From Paenibacillus hemerocallicola (GTDB lineage Bacteria; Bacillota; Bacilli; Paenibacillales; NBRC-103111), in the NCBI RefSeq assembly GCF_006265175.1, contig NZ_VDCQ01000003.1, forward strand, positions 2,059-66,058: a DNA stretch of 64,000 bases. Reading direction: 5' to 3'. Below, piece after piece: positions 17,337 through 24,963 of this stretch. The notes beneath the pieces are model-generated. The model did not search any database, was not told the DNA's origin, and worked only from the letters and a program-made list of their open reading frames with translations. Positions within the stretch are counted from its first letter, which is position 1, and each line of letters opens with the position of its first letter. The translations under genes were made by a program, and so were the position numbers.

Positions 17337-17668
17337 CGCGTGCGGCTTTGATCGTAGCTCATGGCATATGTTTCAACTCGCTTAGTTACATGAAGGCTGC
17401 CTATTTGCAGAGCAGTCTTTTTTGTTTTTGTCGGAACGGGCACTCCGTACGCTTATCCCGAGATGGACCAAGGACACAGGGGATGCGCTAAACGGCGGGA
17501 AGGAATGCCTTTATCGCGTGCTTAACGTTTTTTGCGGAAATTCATCTTGGGTTTGCAATGGCGCAGTTCGATTTAGCGAAATTGAATTTTCTGTGGCGTC
17601 AAGAAATACTAACCCGCCGTAACATGGTATAATATAGGAAACACTTTATTATGAAAGGATGAATCCAA
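17337..17668. other. Gene-free stretch with weak terminator and extended -10 promoter
   Basis: A weak hairpin (AGGCTGC with GCAGTCT near 17392-17413, then T-rich DNA) probably ends the hydrolase gene. TGGTATAAT at 17625-17633 is an extended -10 element serving the next gene. A short open frame at 17422-17622 has no ribosome binding site or recognisable product. Confidence 0.5.
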
Positions 17669-18136
17669 GTGGCTATCCTGAATCAAGTACCGATTGTAAA
17701 AGTAGAAATGCTGATACGCAAACCGGTTAACGAGGTGTTTGAAGCTTTTATCGACCCGGCGATTACTACCAAATTTTGGTTTACCAAAAGCAGCGGGAAA
17801 TTGGAGACCGGCAAACGCGTCCAGTGGGAGTGGGAAATGTACGGCGCCTCCGCTGACGTGGATGTAAAAGATATCGTGCCAAACAAGCGAATATTGATCG
17901 AATGGTCGCCCAACAACACGGTGGAATGGATTTTTGCTCCCAGAGCGGATAACGAAACGTTTGTCACGATTACGAACAGCGGCTTTGAAGGAGATGGGGA
18001 CGACATCGTAAATCAAGCCTTGGATTCAACGGGTGGCTTTACGATGGTACTATGCGGCCTTAAGGCGTTTCTCGAGCACGACATCGTCTTGAATCTCGTA
18101 TCGGACAAAGCTCCGGACGCCCATGTGAAGCGTTAA
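17669..18136 (+). CDS. SRPBCC/AHSA1-family protein
   Basis: This 155-aa protein matches the activator-of-Hsp90 (AHSA1)/START-like SRPBCC fold seen in many small Bacillota proteins: VEMLIRKPVNEVFEAFIDP, TTKFWFTKSSGKLE, the strand RILIEWSPNN, and the C-terminal helix GGFTMVLCGLKAFLEHDI. It starts at GTG 17669 behind AAAGGATG, and a TATAAT promoter lies 36 bases further up. Proteins of this group bind small hydrophobic ligands; none can be named here. Confidence 0.87.
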   Translation: MAILNQVPIVKVEMLIRKPVNEVFEAFIDPAITTKFWFTKSSGKLETGKRVQWEWEMYGASADVDVKDIVPNKRILIEWSPNNTVEWIFAPRADNETFVTITNSGFEGDGDDIVNQALDSTGGFTMVLCGLKAFLEHDIVLNLVSDKAPDAHVKR

Positions 18137-18187
18137 CAATCGACACTATGTTTTTGCGGAATATATCTACGGGTAAGGAGAAGGACA

Positions 18188-18880
18188 ATGCGCGAAGATA
18201 TTGTGGCGGCCATAACAAAAACAACGAACAGGCGTTCCTTGTTCCACTTTACAAGGGCTGACAATTTGCTGGCCATTGCCCGTCTCGACTCGTTGTTGTC
18301 CAGCAGCCGAATCGATCCCGGTCTGACAGGTGAGCGGCGACTGCAGGCGATGAAAGTAACGTCCGATAAATATTCCATTACTATAAATGCTCATTTGAAA
18401 ATTCCCGACATCATGATGGACGCTTCGATTACTCAGGAGCAATTTCGGACATGCCTGGACCGGCATGTCTTTTTTTGGCCGACGCTCAAGGATTGTCGGA
18501 AGATGATGGATACGTACGCCAGAAGAGAACCCGAAGAAAGGTTCGCCGTGCTGGAATTTGATGCATATTTTTTGATGACCGGTCATTTTTCCGCCGTGAA
18601 GTTGTCCAAATACGATTCGGGGAGTGCGCCACGCTTTCCAAAAACATGCTCCTATAGGAAAAGCTTGGAGATGTTTCTGCCCCTGGATCAATTTAAGCTA
18701 GTATCGGGCAGCATTGTACCCACGAAGGCATCCGAAATACGCGAGGTACTGATCGAAGATCGGGTTATGAATGTCTCAGACTATTTGCAAGCGGTTTACG
18801 TCGATCGTTGTGAAGATGCGCCAATGCTTTGGAGGAAATGGATTCGGCCGCTAGCGGAATTGAGGGACAAGGGTAGGTGA
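18188..18880 (+). CDS. DUF7002/DarT-like protein (putative ADP-ribosyltransferase fold)
   Basis: This 230-aa protein opens with SLFHFTRADNLLAIARLDSL and continues with RHVFFWPTLKDCRKMMDTY and FAVLEFDAYFLM. The first of these, an (F/Y)HFT..(N/E)L..I pattern, resembles the start of DarT-like and DUF7002/DUF4433 proteins, whose fold is that of an ADP-ribosyltransferase. No toxin or antitoxin partner is adjacent, so a toxin role is not supported. It stands 51 bases after the SRPBCC gene and has its own AAGGAGAAGGA site. The family assignment is tentative. Confidence 0.5.
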   Translation: MREDIVAAITKTTNRRSLFHFTRADNLLAIARLDSLLSSSRIDPGLTGERRLQAMKVTSDKYSITINAHLKIPDIMMDASITQEQFRTCLDRHVFFWPTLKDCRKMMDTYARREPEERFAVLEFDAYFLMTGHFSAVKLSKYDSGSAPRFPKTCSYRKSLEMFLPLDQFKLVSGSIVPTKASEIREVLIEDRVMNVSDYLQAVYVDRCEDAPMLWRKWIRPLAELRDKGR

Positions 18881-18987
18881 TTCAACATAAAAACCTCCAA
18901 CCTGAGACTTTATCTGTGCTCGAGTTTCATTTTCTCGATTGCTTCTTATAAATTCTAAACAGATCAAATCAGGAGGCGTCGGTTGTT

Positions 18988-19722
18988 ATGAAACAGAATA
19001 AATATGACGATCCCGGATTCTTCGAGCAATACAGCCGGATGCCTCGTTCGATCGGCGGGCTGAATGCTGCGGGGGAATGGCACGAACTCCGAGCGTTGCT
19101 GCCGGAGCTGCGCGATAGGCGCGTTCTTGATCTTGGCTGCGGCTTTGGTTGGCATTGCCGATATGTGCGCGAACAGCAAGCCCGATCGGCAGTAGGGGTC
19201 GATCTCTCGGAGAAAATGTTAGCCTATGCCCGTGAGAACACCAACGATTCCGCAATCGAGTATCGTCGGCTGGCAATCGAGGACATCGACTTTGCCGCAG
19301 GGGAGTTCGACGTGGCGATAAGCTCGCTTGCCCTTCATTATGTGGAGCGCTTCGACTTCGTTTGCCGCAAAGTTCATCATTGTCTCGTACCCGGAGGCAC
19401 GTTCATACTGTCGGTCGAACATCCGGTCTTTACCGCTCTCGCTGCACAAGACTGGCATTATGGTCCGCAGGGCGAGCGGTTGCATTGGCCTGTAGACGAC
19501 TACCAGAATGAAGGCGTGCGGCAGACAAGATTTCTGGACAATGATGTCGTCAAATATCATCGAACGATCGCAACCTACATCAATACGTTGCTTGATTCGG
19601 GATTCACGATAACGAAGCTCTCGGAACCTCAGCCGACGCAAGAAATGCTCGCCGCCAATTCCGAGATGCGAGACGAAACCCGGCGTCCCATTTTTCTCTT
19701 GATCGCAGCGGTCAAAAATTAG
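18988..19722 (+). CDS. Class I SAM-dependent methyltransferase
   Basis: The 244-aa protein contains motif I VLDLGCGFGWHCRYV, the acidic post-motif GVDLSEKML, and the later strand FDVAISSLALHYVE, which are all standard for UbiE/COQ5-like small-molecule methyltransferases. The methyl acceptor is unknown. AGGAGG lies 11 bases before the ATG. It is a single gene followed by a strong terminator. Confidence 0.9.
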   Translation: MKQNKYDDPGFFEQYSRMPRSIGGLNAAGEWHELRALLPELRDRRVLDLGCGFGWHCRYVREQQARSAVGVDLSEKMLAYARENTNDSAIEYRRLAIEDIDFAAGEFDVAISSLALHYVERFDFVCRKVHHCLVPGGTFILSVEHPVFTALAAQDWHYGPQGERLHWPVDDYQNEGVRQTRFLDNDVVKYHRTIATYINTLLDSGFTITKLSEPQPTQEMLAANSEMRDETRRPIFLLIAAVKN

Positions 19723-19731
19723 GGTTGCGCC

Positions 19732-19772
19732 AAAAGACCGCTTAGCGCATAACACGCGCAAGCGGTCTTTTT
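19732..19772. terminator. Bidirectional terminator
   Basis: AAAGACCGCTT (19733-19743) pairs with AAGCGGTCTTT (19760-19770), with A-rich and T-rich flanks. It can serve both the methyltransferase gene and the convergent small gene. Confidence 0.8.
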
Positions 19773-19809
19773 GGTATGCAGGTCAGGCGGAGAGAATGCC
19801 CGGCATTCG

Positions 19810-20166
19810 TCATTTCGACCAGTCTGCGCATTTGTCGCAAGTGGAGTAATCGTCCGGTATATACTCGATGCGCGATCCTGCATAAATTCGCAGTAGCCCC
19901 AGTTCCGCATCATAGTCGACCGGTCCGTCCTTCACGTAATACCAGGTCTTCAGCGTAGGCGCCTGTTCGTATTCCTGGAAAATAAAAACATTCAATTCTG
20001 TCTTGTGCCTCAGCAAGTGACTTGCCGGTTCGCCCGGGGGCAGCTCTACATCGAATTGCCAGCCTTCCCCTGAAGGAGAAACCGAGTAAGGAACCGGATC
20101 TACGCGTGTATCCACGTACACCATTCCGCCCACCGCATGTTTGATCAACAGCGTTTGTCTCATCAT
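19810..20166 (-). CDS. Hypothetical protein
   Basis: This 118-aa frame encodes a soluble, proline-rich beta-type protein (GWQFDVELPPGEP, then LNVFIFQEYEQAP). It ends with a CDKC pair that could bind a metal. GGAGACG lies just before the ATG. It is 33 bases downstream of the pirin gene on the same strand and is probably co-transcribed. I do not recognise a family. Confidence 0.55.
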   Translation of the reverse strand: MMRQTLLIKHAVGGMVYVDTRVDPVPYSVSPSGEGWQFDVELPPGEPASHLLRHKTELNVFIFQEYEQAPTLKTWYYVKDGPVDYDAELGLLRIYAGSRIEYIPDDYSTCDKCADWSK

Positions 20167-20199
20167 TTATCGTCTCCTTACATTAGCACCGGCCGGTTT

Positions 20200-20910
20200 C
20201 TACAGATCAATCAGCATGAAGAACGCATTTGCTTCCGCTGTCAGCTCAAGCCGCCGCTGGCTCTGCGCCTGCAAAACCTCCGATTCGGCAATCGAGGTTC
20301 GGTTTCCTTCGGATGGCAGGACGGCAAGCCGGCCTGAGATCATATACAGAAAATGTTTGCGCCCCGGTTCGGATTCGTAAGTTAGCGACCGTCCCGGTTC
20401 GAGCTTGCCCAGATAGATCGTCAAATCTTGGGCAATCGTTGCCGAGCCCGGAAGAGACTTGCCGGATACTACGGGCAGCAACGCGTTGGCCAATCCGTCA
20501 GGTTCGTAGCGGGAAGTTTCGTAAGAGGGGAGCAGGCCTCGTTCCCTAGGCATGAACCACAGCTGCAGCAGTCGTAGCTGTTCCGTATCCGAATCGTTAA
20601 ACTCGGTATGAATGATTCCGCTGCCCGCCGTCATACGCTGTACTTCGCCGAATGAGGCCACAGCCCTGTGTCCCAGGTTGTCTTCATGGCGTATCCGGCC
20701 GTTCAGCACGATCGTAACGATCTCCATGTCGCTGTGCGGATGAGCGCCAAATCCGGTGTCCGGCGCCAGTATATCGTCGTTGCAGACGCGCATGACCCCG
20801 AACCCTTCGCGATCCGAATTCTGATAAGACCCGAATGAAAACACGGGTCTGGACTGCAGCCAGCCCAGGTCGGCAGAATGCCGTGCCGCTGCGGGGAAAA
20901 TTTCGATCAT
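20200..20910 (-). CDS. Pirin-family bicupin (quercetinase-like)
   Basis: The 236-aa protein has the pirin N-terminal cupin with its metal-binding motif HPHSDMEIVTIVLNGRIRHED, preceded by FGVMRVCNDDILAPDTGFGAH, and a second cupin near the C-terminus. Residues of the YhhW/pirin metal site (HPH, later TEFND) are present. Some pirins have quercetin dioxygenase activity; the physiological role here is unknown. It is divergent from the ribosomal protection gene. Confidence 0.9.
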   Translation of the reverse strand: MIEIFPAAARHSADLGWLQSRPVFSFGSYQNSDREGFGVMRVCNDDILAPDTGFGAHPHSDMEIVTIVLNGRIRHEDNLGHRAVASFGEVQRMTAGSGIIHTEFNDSDTEQLRLLQLWFMPRERGLLPSYETSRYEPDGLANALLPVVSGKSLPGSATIAQDLTIYLGKLEPGRSLTYESEPGRKHFLYMISGRLAVLPSEGNRTSIAESEVLQAQSQRRLELTAEANAFFMLIDL

Positions 20911-21000
20911 GTGTCACACCCCCGATTTCCATTTTCCTCATTATAGCTTATGTCGTCACGTATCTCCACAGCGTGATGCGGGGCTGCGCGGAGAGATCTA

Positions 21001-21009
21001 TGGTACAAT
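21001..21009 (+). promoter_or_regulatory. Extended -10 promoter of the Tet(M)-like gene
   Basis: TGGTACAAT is an extended -10 element 33 bases before the start codon. Transcription would begin near 21016, so the leader is very short. No attenuator or leader peptide of the acquired tet(M) type is present. Confidence 0.5.
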
Positions 21010-21041
21010 GGGCGTACATGAACCCGGAGGTAACGCCATAA

Positions 21042-23045
21042 ATGAACGAAGCACATCGGAATCCGATTCGAAATGTCGGTATTTTTGCTCACGTCGATGC
21101 AGGCAAAACGACGACGACCGAACATATATTGTTTGAGAGCGGTCGCATCCGCTCGCTTGGCAGCGTCGATACGGGTACTGCCCAAACGGACCGGATGGAG
21201 GTTGAGCGGGAGCGCGGCATTTCGGTCCGCGCGGCGGTGACCCGTTTCACCCGCAATGGCGTTCAGGTCAACTTGATCGATACGCCCGGACATGTGGATT
21301 TCCTCTCCGAGGTTGAACAGTCTCTCCGCGTCATGGACGGAGCCGTGTTGATCGTCTCGGCGGTCGAAGGCGTGCAGGCTCAGACGGAAGTCATATGGCA
21401 GGCGCTTCGCGATCTAGACATCCCGACAATCTTATATGTGAACAAGCTCGATCGGATCGGTGCTGATCCATTAGGCGTATTGACCCGCATTCGCAAGCTG
21501 ATGTCCGCCCGGTCCGTACCGATTCAGGCGCCGATCGGAGTGGAAGAACAATATGTCGGAAACAACGATCTATTGATGGCGGAAAAAACGGATGAAGGTC
21601 CCATTGAGACACAATCGTACCGGGATCTCCTCGCTGAGACTATAGCAGAACGCAGCGATACGCTGCTGGAGAGTTATATCGAGAAAGGATGTCTGCACGC
21701 AGTCGAGCTGTTGCCCGCGCTCGAGGAGGGGATTCTCCGTTCGGAGCTCTTCCCTGTGCTGTTCGGCGCATCGAACAGGGGGTTAGGCATTCAACAGCTG
21801 ATGGATGCGATCGTGCGATGGCTGCCGGGCCCTTCGGGGGATGCCGATTCTCCTGCGGCCGGTATCGTATTCAAGCTCGAGCGCGATCCGGATATGGGAC
21901 GGATTGCTTATATGCGCTTATACAATGGTACGCTGCGCAATCGGGAGCTCGTACATAACTCGACGCTGGATATTCACGAGAAGATCACCCAAATTCGCAG
22001 GATCGACTTGGGTAAAGCCGAGGATATCGGTATAGTAAAGGCCGGCAATATTGCGGCGGTGTACGGAATGAATCGGACTCGCGTCGGCGACATAATCGGA
22101 GCGTCCTCCGGGGTCCCGGGGGAGAGAAGACTGGCAGTACCGCTATTAACCGTACAAGTCCGCTGGAACGATGTCGCCGACTCCCCGAAGGTGGTAGCGG
22201 CCTTTCAAGAGCTGGCCGACGAAGACCCGCTGCTTGACGTGCAATGGCTTCAAGAGGAAAGGGAGCTGCACGTGAAGGTCATGGGTCCCATACAAGTGGA
22301 GGTTTTGGTCTCGGTGCTGAAAACCCGTTTCCGGTTGGATGTCCGCTTCGACCCGCCGTCGGTTATATACAAGGAGACGCCGTGCGGCGTTGGAGAAGGC
22401 TTCATTGCATACACGATGCCTAAGCCGTGTTGGGCGATCTTGCGCTTCCGGATTGAACCCGGGTTAAGGGGGAGCGGTCTGCAGTACGTTTCCGATGTCA
22501 AATCGGAACGCTTGCTCGAGAGTTATCGGAACGAGGTTGCGCGTCGAGTGCCCGAGGCGCTGCAGCAAGGTCTGCACGGCTGGCAGGTGACCGATTTGAA
22601 GGTAACGCTGGCGGATGGCGAGCATCACGTTTGGCATACGCATCCGCTCGATTTCGTCATTGCGACTCCAATGGGCATTATGAACGGGCTCGCAAATGCG
22701 GGAACGAAGCTGCTCGAGCCGCTGCTGAGGTTCCGCTTGTCCGTTCCGGAGGAATTCGGCGGCAAGGTGATGAACGAGCTGATCCTGATGCGCGGCGAGT
22801 TCGACTCCCCCGTCATTCGCGGGGGGCGGTTTGAGATTGAGGGGGTATTGCCTGTAGCGACATCGATCGATTTTCCCGCCCGACTCGGTTCGTTGACAAA
22901 AGGTCGGGGAATCTTATCGACAATGTTCGAAAGTTATCGGGAGTGCCCTCCTGACGTTAAGGCGGAGAGGAAGCGAAGAGGCGTCAATCCTCTCGATCAG
23001 GCGAAATATATTTTGGCGGTACGCAATGCGCTGACCCAATCTTAA
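21042..23045 (+). CDS. Tet(M)/Tet(O)-like ribosomal protection GTPase
   Basis: This 667-aa translational GTPase resembles ribosomal protection proteins more than housekeeping EF-G. Its GTPase motifs are AHVDAGKT (16-23), DTPGH (80-84) and NKLD (134-137). The switch region SVDTGTAQTDRMEVERERGI follows the Tet(M) pattern, and the length is near 640-660 rather than the roughly 690 of EF-G. Domains II-V follow in order. Such proteins displace tetracycline from the ribosome. Chromosomal homologues in environmental Bacillota may give low or no resistance, and this one has no mobile-element surroundings. RBS CGGAGG at 21025-21030. Confidence 0.88.
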   Translation: MNEAHRNPIRNVGIFAHVDAGKTTTTEHILFESGRIRSLGSVDTGTAQTDRMEVERERGISVRAAVTRFTRNGVQVNLIDTPGHVDFLSEVEQSLRVMDGAVLIVSAVEGVQAQTEVIWQALRDLDIPTILYVNKLDRIGADPLGVLTRIRKLMSARSVPIQAPIGVEEQYVGNNDLLMAEKTDEGPIETQSYRDLLAETIAERSDTLLESYIEKGCLHAVELLPALEEGILRSELFPVLFGASNRGLGIQQLMDAIVRWLPGPSGDADSPAAGIVFKLERDPDMGRIAYMRLYNGTLRNRELVHNSTLDIHEKITQIRRIDLGKAEDIGIVKAGNIAAVYGMNRTRVGDIIGASSGVPGERRLAVPLLTVQVRWNDVADSPKVVAAFQELADEDPLLDVQWLQEERELHVKVMGPIQVEVLVSVLKTRFRLDVRFDPPSVIYKETPCGVGEGFIAYTMPKPCWAILRFRIEPGLRGSGLQYVSDVKSERLLESYRNEVARRVPEALQQGLHGWQVTDLKVTLADGEHHVWHTHPLDFVIATPMGIMNGLANAGTKLLEPLLRFRLSVPEEFGGKVMNELILMRGEFDSPVIRGGRFEIEGVLPVATSIDFPARLGSLTKGRGILSTMFESYRECPPDVKAERKRRGVNPLDQAKYILAVRNALTQS

Positions 23046-23060
23046 TGGGAATTTTATCAT

Positions 23061-23088
23061 TAATTAACCTTCTACATAATTTGTAGTT
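23061..23088. promoter_or_regulatory. AT-rich inverted repeat before the dehydrogenase gene
   Basis: ATTAAC...CTACA and TGTAG..TTAAT face each other around TAATT in the AT-rich gap between two genes. It could be a weak terminator of the preceding gene or an operator for the next. Confidence 0.3.
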
Positions 23089-23197
23089 AATATAATAATT
23101 CGTATAATGTTAATATATTTTCACTACTTCTAATTATGTATCGGACGCATTAGAATAGGTGACAGAACGAAGGGGAGTAAATCGATAAGCGGGAGGC

Positions 23198-24214
23198 ATG
23201 ACTAATCCGATGAATAGTATTCCCGACAGCCAAATTCGGATAGCACCGGACGTTTTGAGAGATTTCGTATCAAGTCTTGCCCTTAAATCCGGGATGAAGA
23301 CAGACAATGCCGAATTATTGGCCGACCTGCTCGTCAAAAATGATCTTCGCGGCGTCTACAGCCACGGTTCCAGACAGATTGCCACTTATGCGCGCATTAT
23401 GCGTAACGGTTCGATTAATCCGAACCCCGAGACGCATATGGTGAGCGATAGCCTGACGACGTTTGTCGTGGACGGAGACGGAGGCCTTGGATATTTTCCC
23501 GCCTACAGGGCGGCCAAGGAGCTGATCGGCCGTTGCAAAAACAACGGGGTCGCCGTAGCCGTCACCCGAAATCACGGTCACATCGGAGCGGCAGGTTTAT
23601 ATTCCCGGATGCTTGCGGAGCAAGGGCTGATCGGCTATGTCACATCCGGGCACCAATTAGCCTTGAGTCCCGGAGATTCAGTTATGCGAGCGGCGGGAGG
23701 TTCGCCCATGTCGTTTGCCGTACCGTCCGGCAACGCGCCGGATATGGTTCTCGATTTCGGTGCGATGCATGATTTATATGAACAGTCGCCGCATGTGGAC
23801 GAATTATTCCGATTGGCCCCCGGCCTCGTTTTTCGCAGTATGGGATTAGGCTTTATGTGTCAGGCTTTGGGTGGGTTCCTGGCAGGCGTGCCGGCCGAGC
23901 AGGAACGGGCCGTTCGGCAATATGAAGGAGCCAATCAAGGCGCAATGATTATCGCCTTGGATATTTCCCGATTTACGCCAATCGAATCGTTCAAGCAGGA
24001 AATGGACGCTTATATGCGCTTAACCCAACAAATGCAGCCCATGCCCGGGTACGAGCGCGCCACATTACCGGGAGTGCTGGAATCGGAACGGGAACGGGAG
24101 TGGAGCGCTGCCGGCATCCCGTTGGATCACAATCATATAGAAATTTTGAAATCGATAGCTGTCGAGTTGGGCACGGAACTCCCCTCCGGCCTGAATGCGC
24201 ATTCCGACCAGTAA
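23198..24214 (+). CDS. Ldh_2-family (malate/L-lactate-type) dehydrogenase
   Basis: This 338-aa protein belongs to the non-Rossmann malate/L-sulfolactate/ureidoglycolate dehydrogenase family. It has the typical early segment LVKNDLRGVYSHGSRQIATY (active-site His in SHGSRQ), the NAD-binding region VAVAVTRNHGHIGAAGLYS, and a C-terminal part with LGGFLAGVP. It reduces or oxidises a 2-hydroxyacid with NAD(P). No pathway genes adjoin it. Two close ATGs are possible (23198 and 23210), with GGGAGG before the first. Confidence 0.85.
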   Translation: MTNPMNSIPDSQIRIAPDVLRDFVSSLALKSGMKTDNAELLADLLVKNDLRGVYSHGSRQIATYARIMRNGSINPNPETHMVSDSLTTFVVDGDGGLGYFPAYRAAKELIGRCKNNGVAVAVTRNHGHIGAAGLYSRMLAEQGLIGYVTSGHQLALSPGDSVMRAAGGSPMSFAVPSGNAPDMVLDFGAMHDLYEQSPHVDELFRLAPGLVFRSMGLGFMCQALGGFLAGVPAEQERAVRQYEGANQGAMIIALDISRFTPIESFKQEMDAYMRLTQQMQPMPGYERATLPGVLESEREREWSAAGIPLDHNHIEILKSIAVELGTELPSGLNAHSDQ

Positions 24215-24221
24215 ATGACGA

Positions 24222-24260
24222 CCCTCTCCGCATTTCAATCCATGCGGAGGGGATTTTTTT
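24222..24260 (+). terminator. Rho-independent terminator after the dehydrogenase gene
   Basis: CCTCTCCGCAT pairs with ATGCGGAGGGG (one wobble) and is followed by an eight-base T-run. It overlaps the apparent beginning of the next reading frame. Confidence 0.85.
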
Positions 24261-24615
24261 TCGAACCGGTCAGTCCGGCAGGGATAAATCCGTATGCTTT
24301 GTCCCACCAGCAAGTCATGCAGCTTCAGCGAGGAGCGGGAAACAATGTAGTCGAACGTTTGTTCTCATCCCGATCTCGCGGGTATACCGCTATGACCGCC
24401 CCCGGACTTGTGATCCAGCGAGTAACGCTCAAAAACGCCACAAATGAATTCGACGTCGATGATAATGAACTATAGCATCGAATCAACAGGTATGCGACCG
24501 ATTTGATGAAAACGGACGACATGACCAAGCGGCGTATGACAACCCGGTCGAGTATCAATTTTACTTGGAGGCGCATAGTCAATTTTTGATGGATTTGATG
24601 AGCGGAGCCAAATAG
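24242..24615 (+). pseudogene. Decayed gene with eCIS-core/polymorphic-toxin-like leader
   Basis: The first part encodes a leader typical of proteins that carry the eCIS core (DUF4157) domain: LSHQQVMQLQRGAGNNVVERL followed by a VIQR box. In relatives this reads LQ-x-x-IGN-x-AV-x-x-LL and precedes DUF4157 or a toxin domain. Here the frame begins inside the dehydrogenase terminator and stops at TAG 24473. Coding character resumes in another frame, where YDNPVEYQFYLEAHSQFLMD ends at TAG 24613-24615. Both an in-frame stop and a frameshift are therefore needed to join the parts, and the N-terminus is missing. A terminator at 24637 closes the unit. Confidence 0.5.
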
Positions 24616-24636
24616 CAAATATATCGGTCGAAGCGG

Positions 24637-24662
24637 CCCCCTATTCTTGATAGGGGGATTTT
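24637..24662 (+). terminator. Rho-independent terminator after the decayed gene
   Basis: CCCCCTAT and ATAGGGGG form a perfect 8-bp stem with a TCTTG loop, followed by ATTTT. Confidence 0.75.
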
Positions 24663-24814
24663 GATCGTGAGCCAATAAGCCTTATTCCACTGTCGCAAAT
24701 AAGCGCAAGTCTCGGCGTCAGTTCGGATGGAGGAGAAGATTTATATATCGTTATATTTTCCCGCTGAACATTGCACGAGGAGTGCGTTTCATCAACGGAT
24801 GCGGAATAAGCCGG

Positions 24815-24837
24815 CGACCTTTGCAGGTCGTCTTTTA
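24815..24837 (+). terminator. Small hairpin with T-run
   Basis: CGACCT and AGGTCG surround a TTGC loop and are followed by TCTTTTA. No gene is visible directly upstream (24663-24814), so it may belong to lost sequence. Confidence 0.5.
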
Positions 24838-24963
24838 TTGTAGGCATATACGATGGTAAACGGTCCGGAAATGCTCCAGTATCCGGGCGGAGAATAATCT
24901 CCGGTCCTTTTGCCAAAAATAGCCTTACTTTCATAATCCGGTTAGGGCAGGTGCGACTCTGCG

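Noticed and set aside
17422-17622. Short frame of 66 codons between hydrolase and SRPBCC genes
   Set aside because: No ribosome binding site or known pattern, and it overlaps the region needed for the next promoter.
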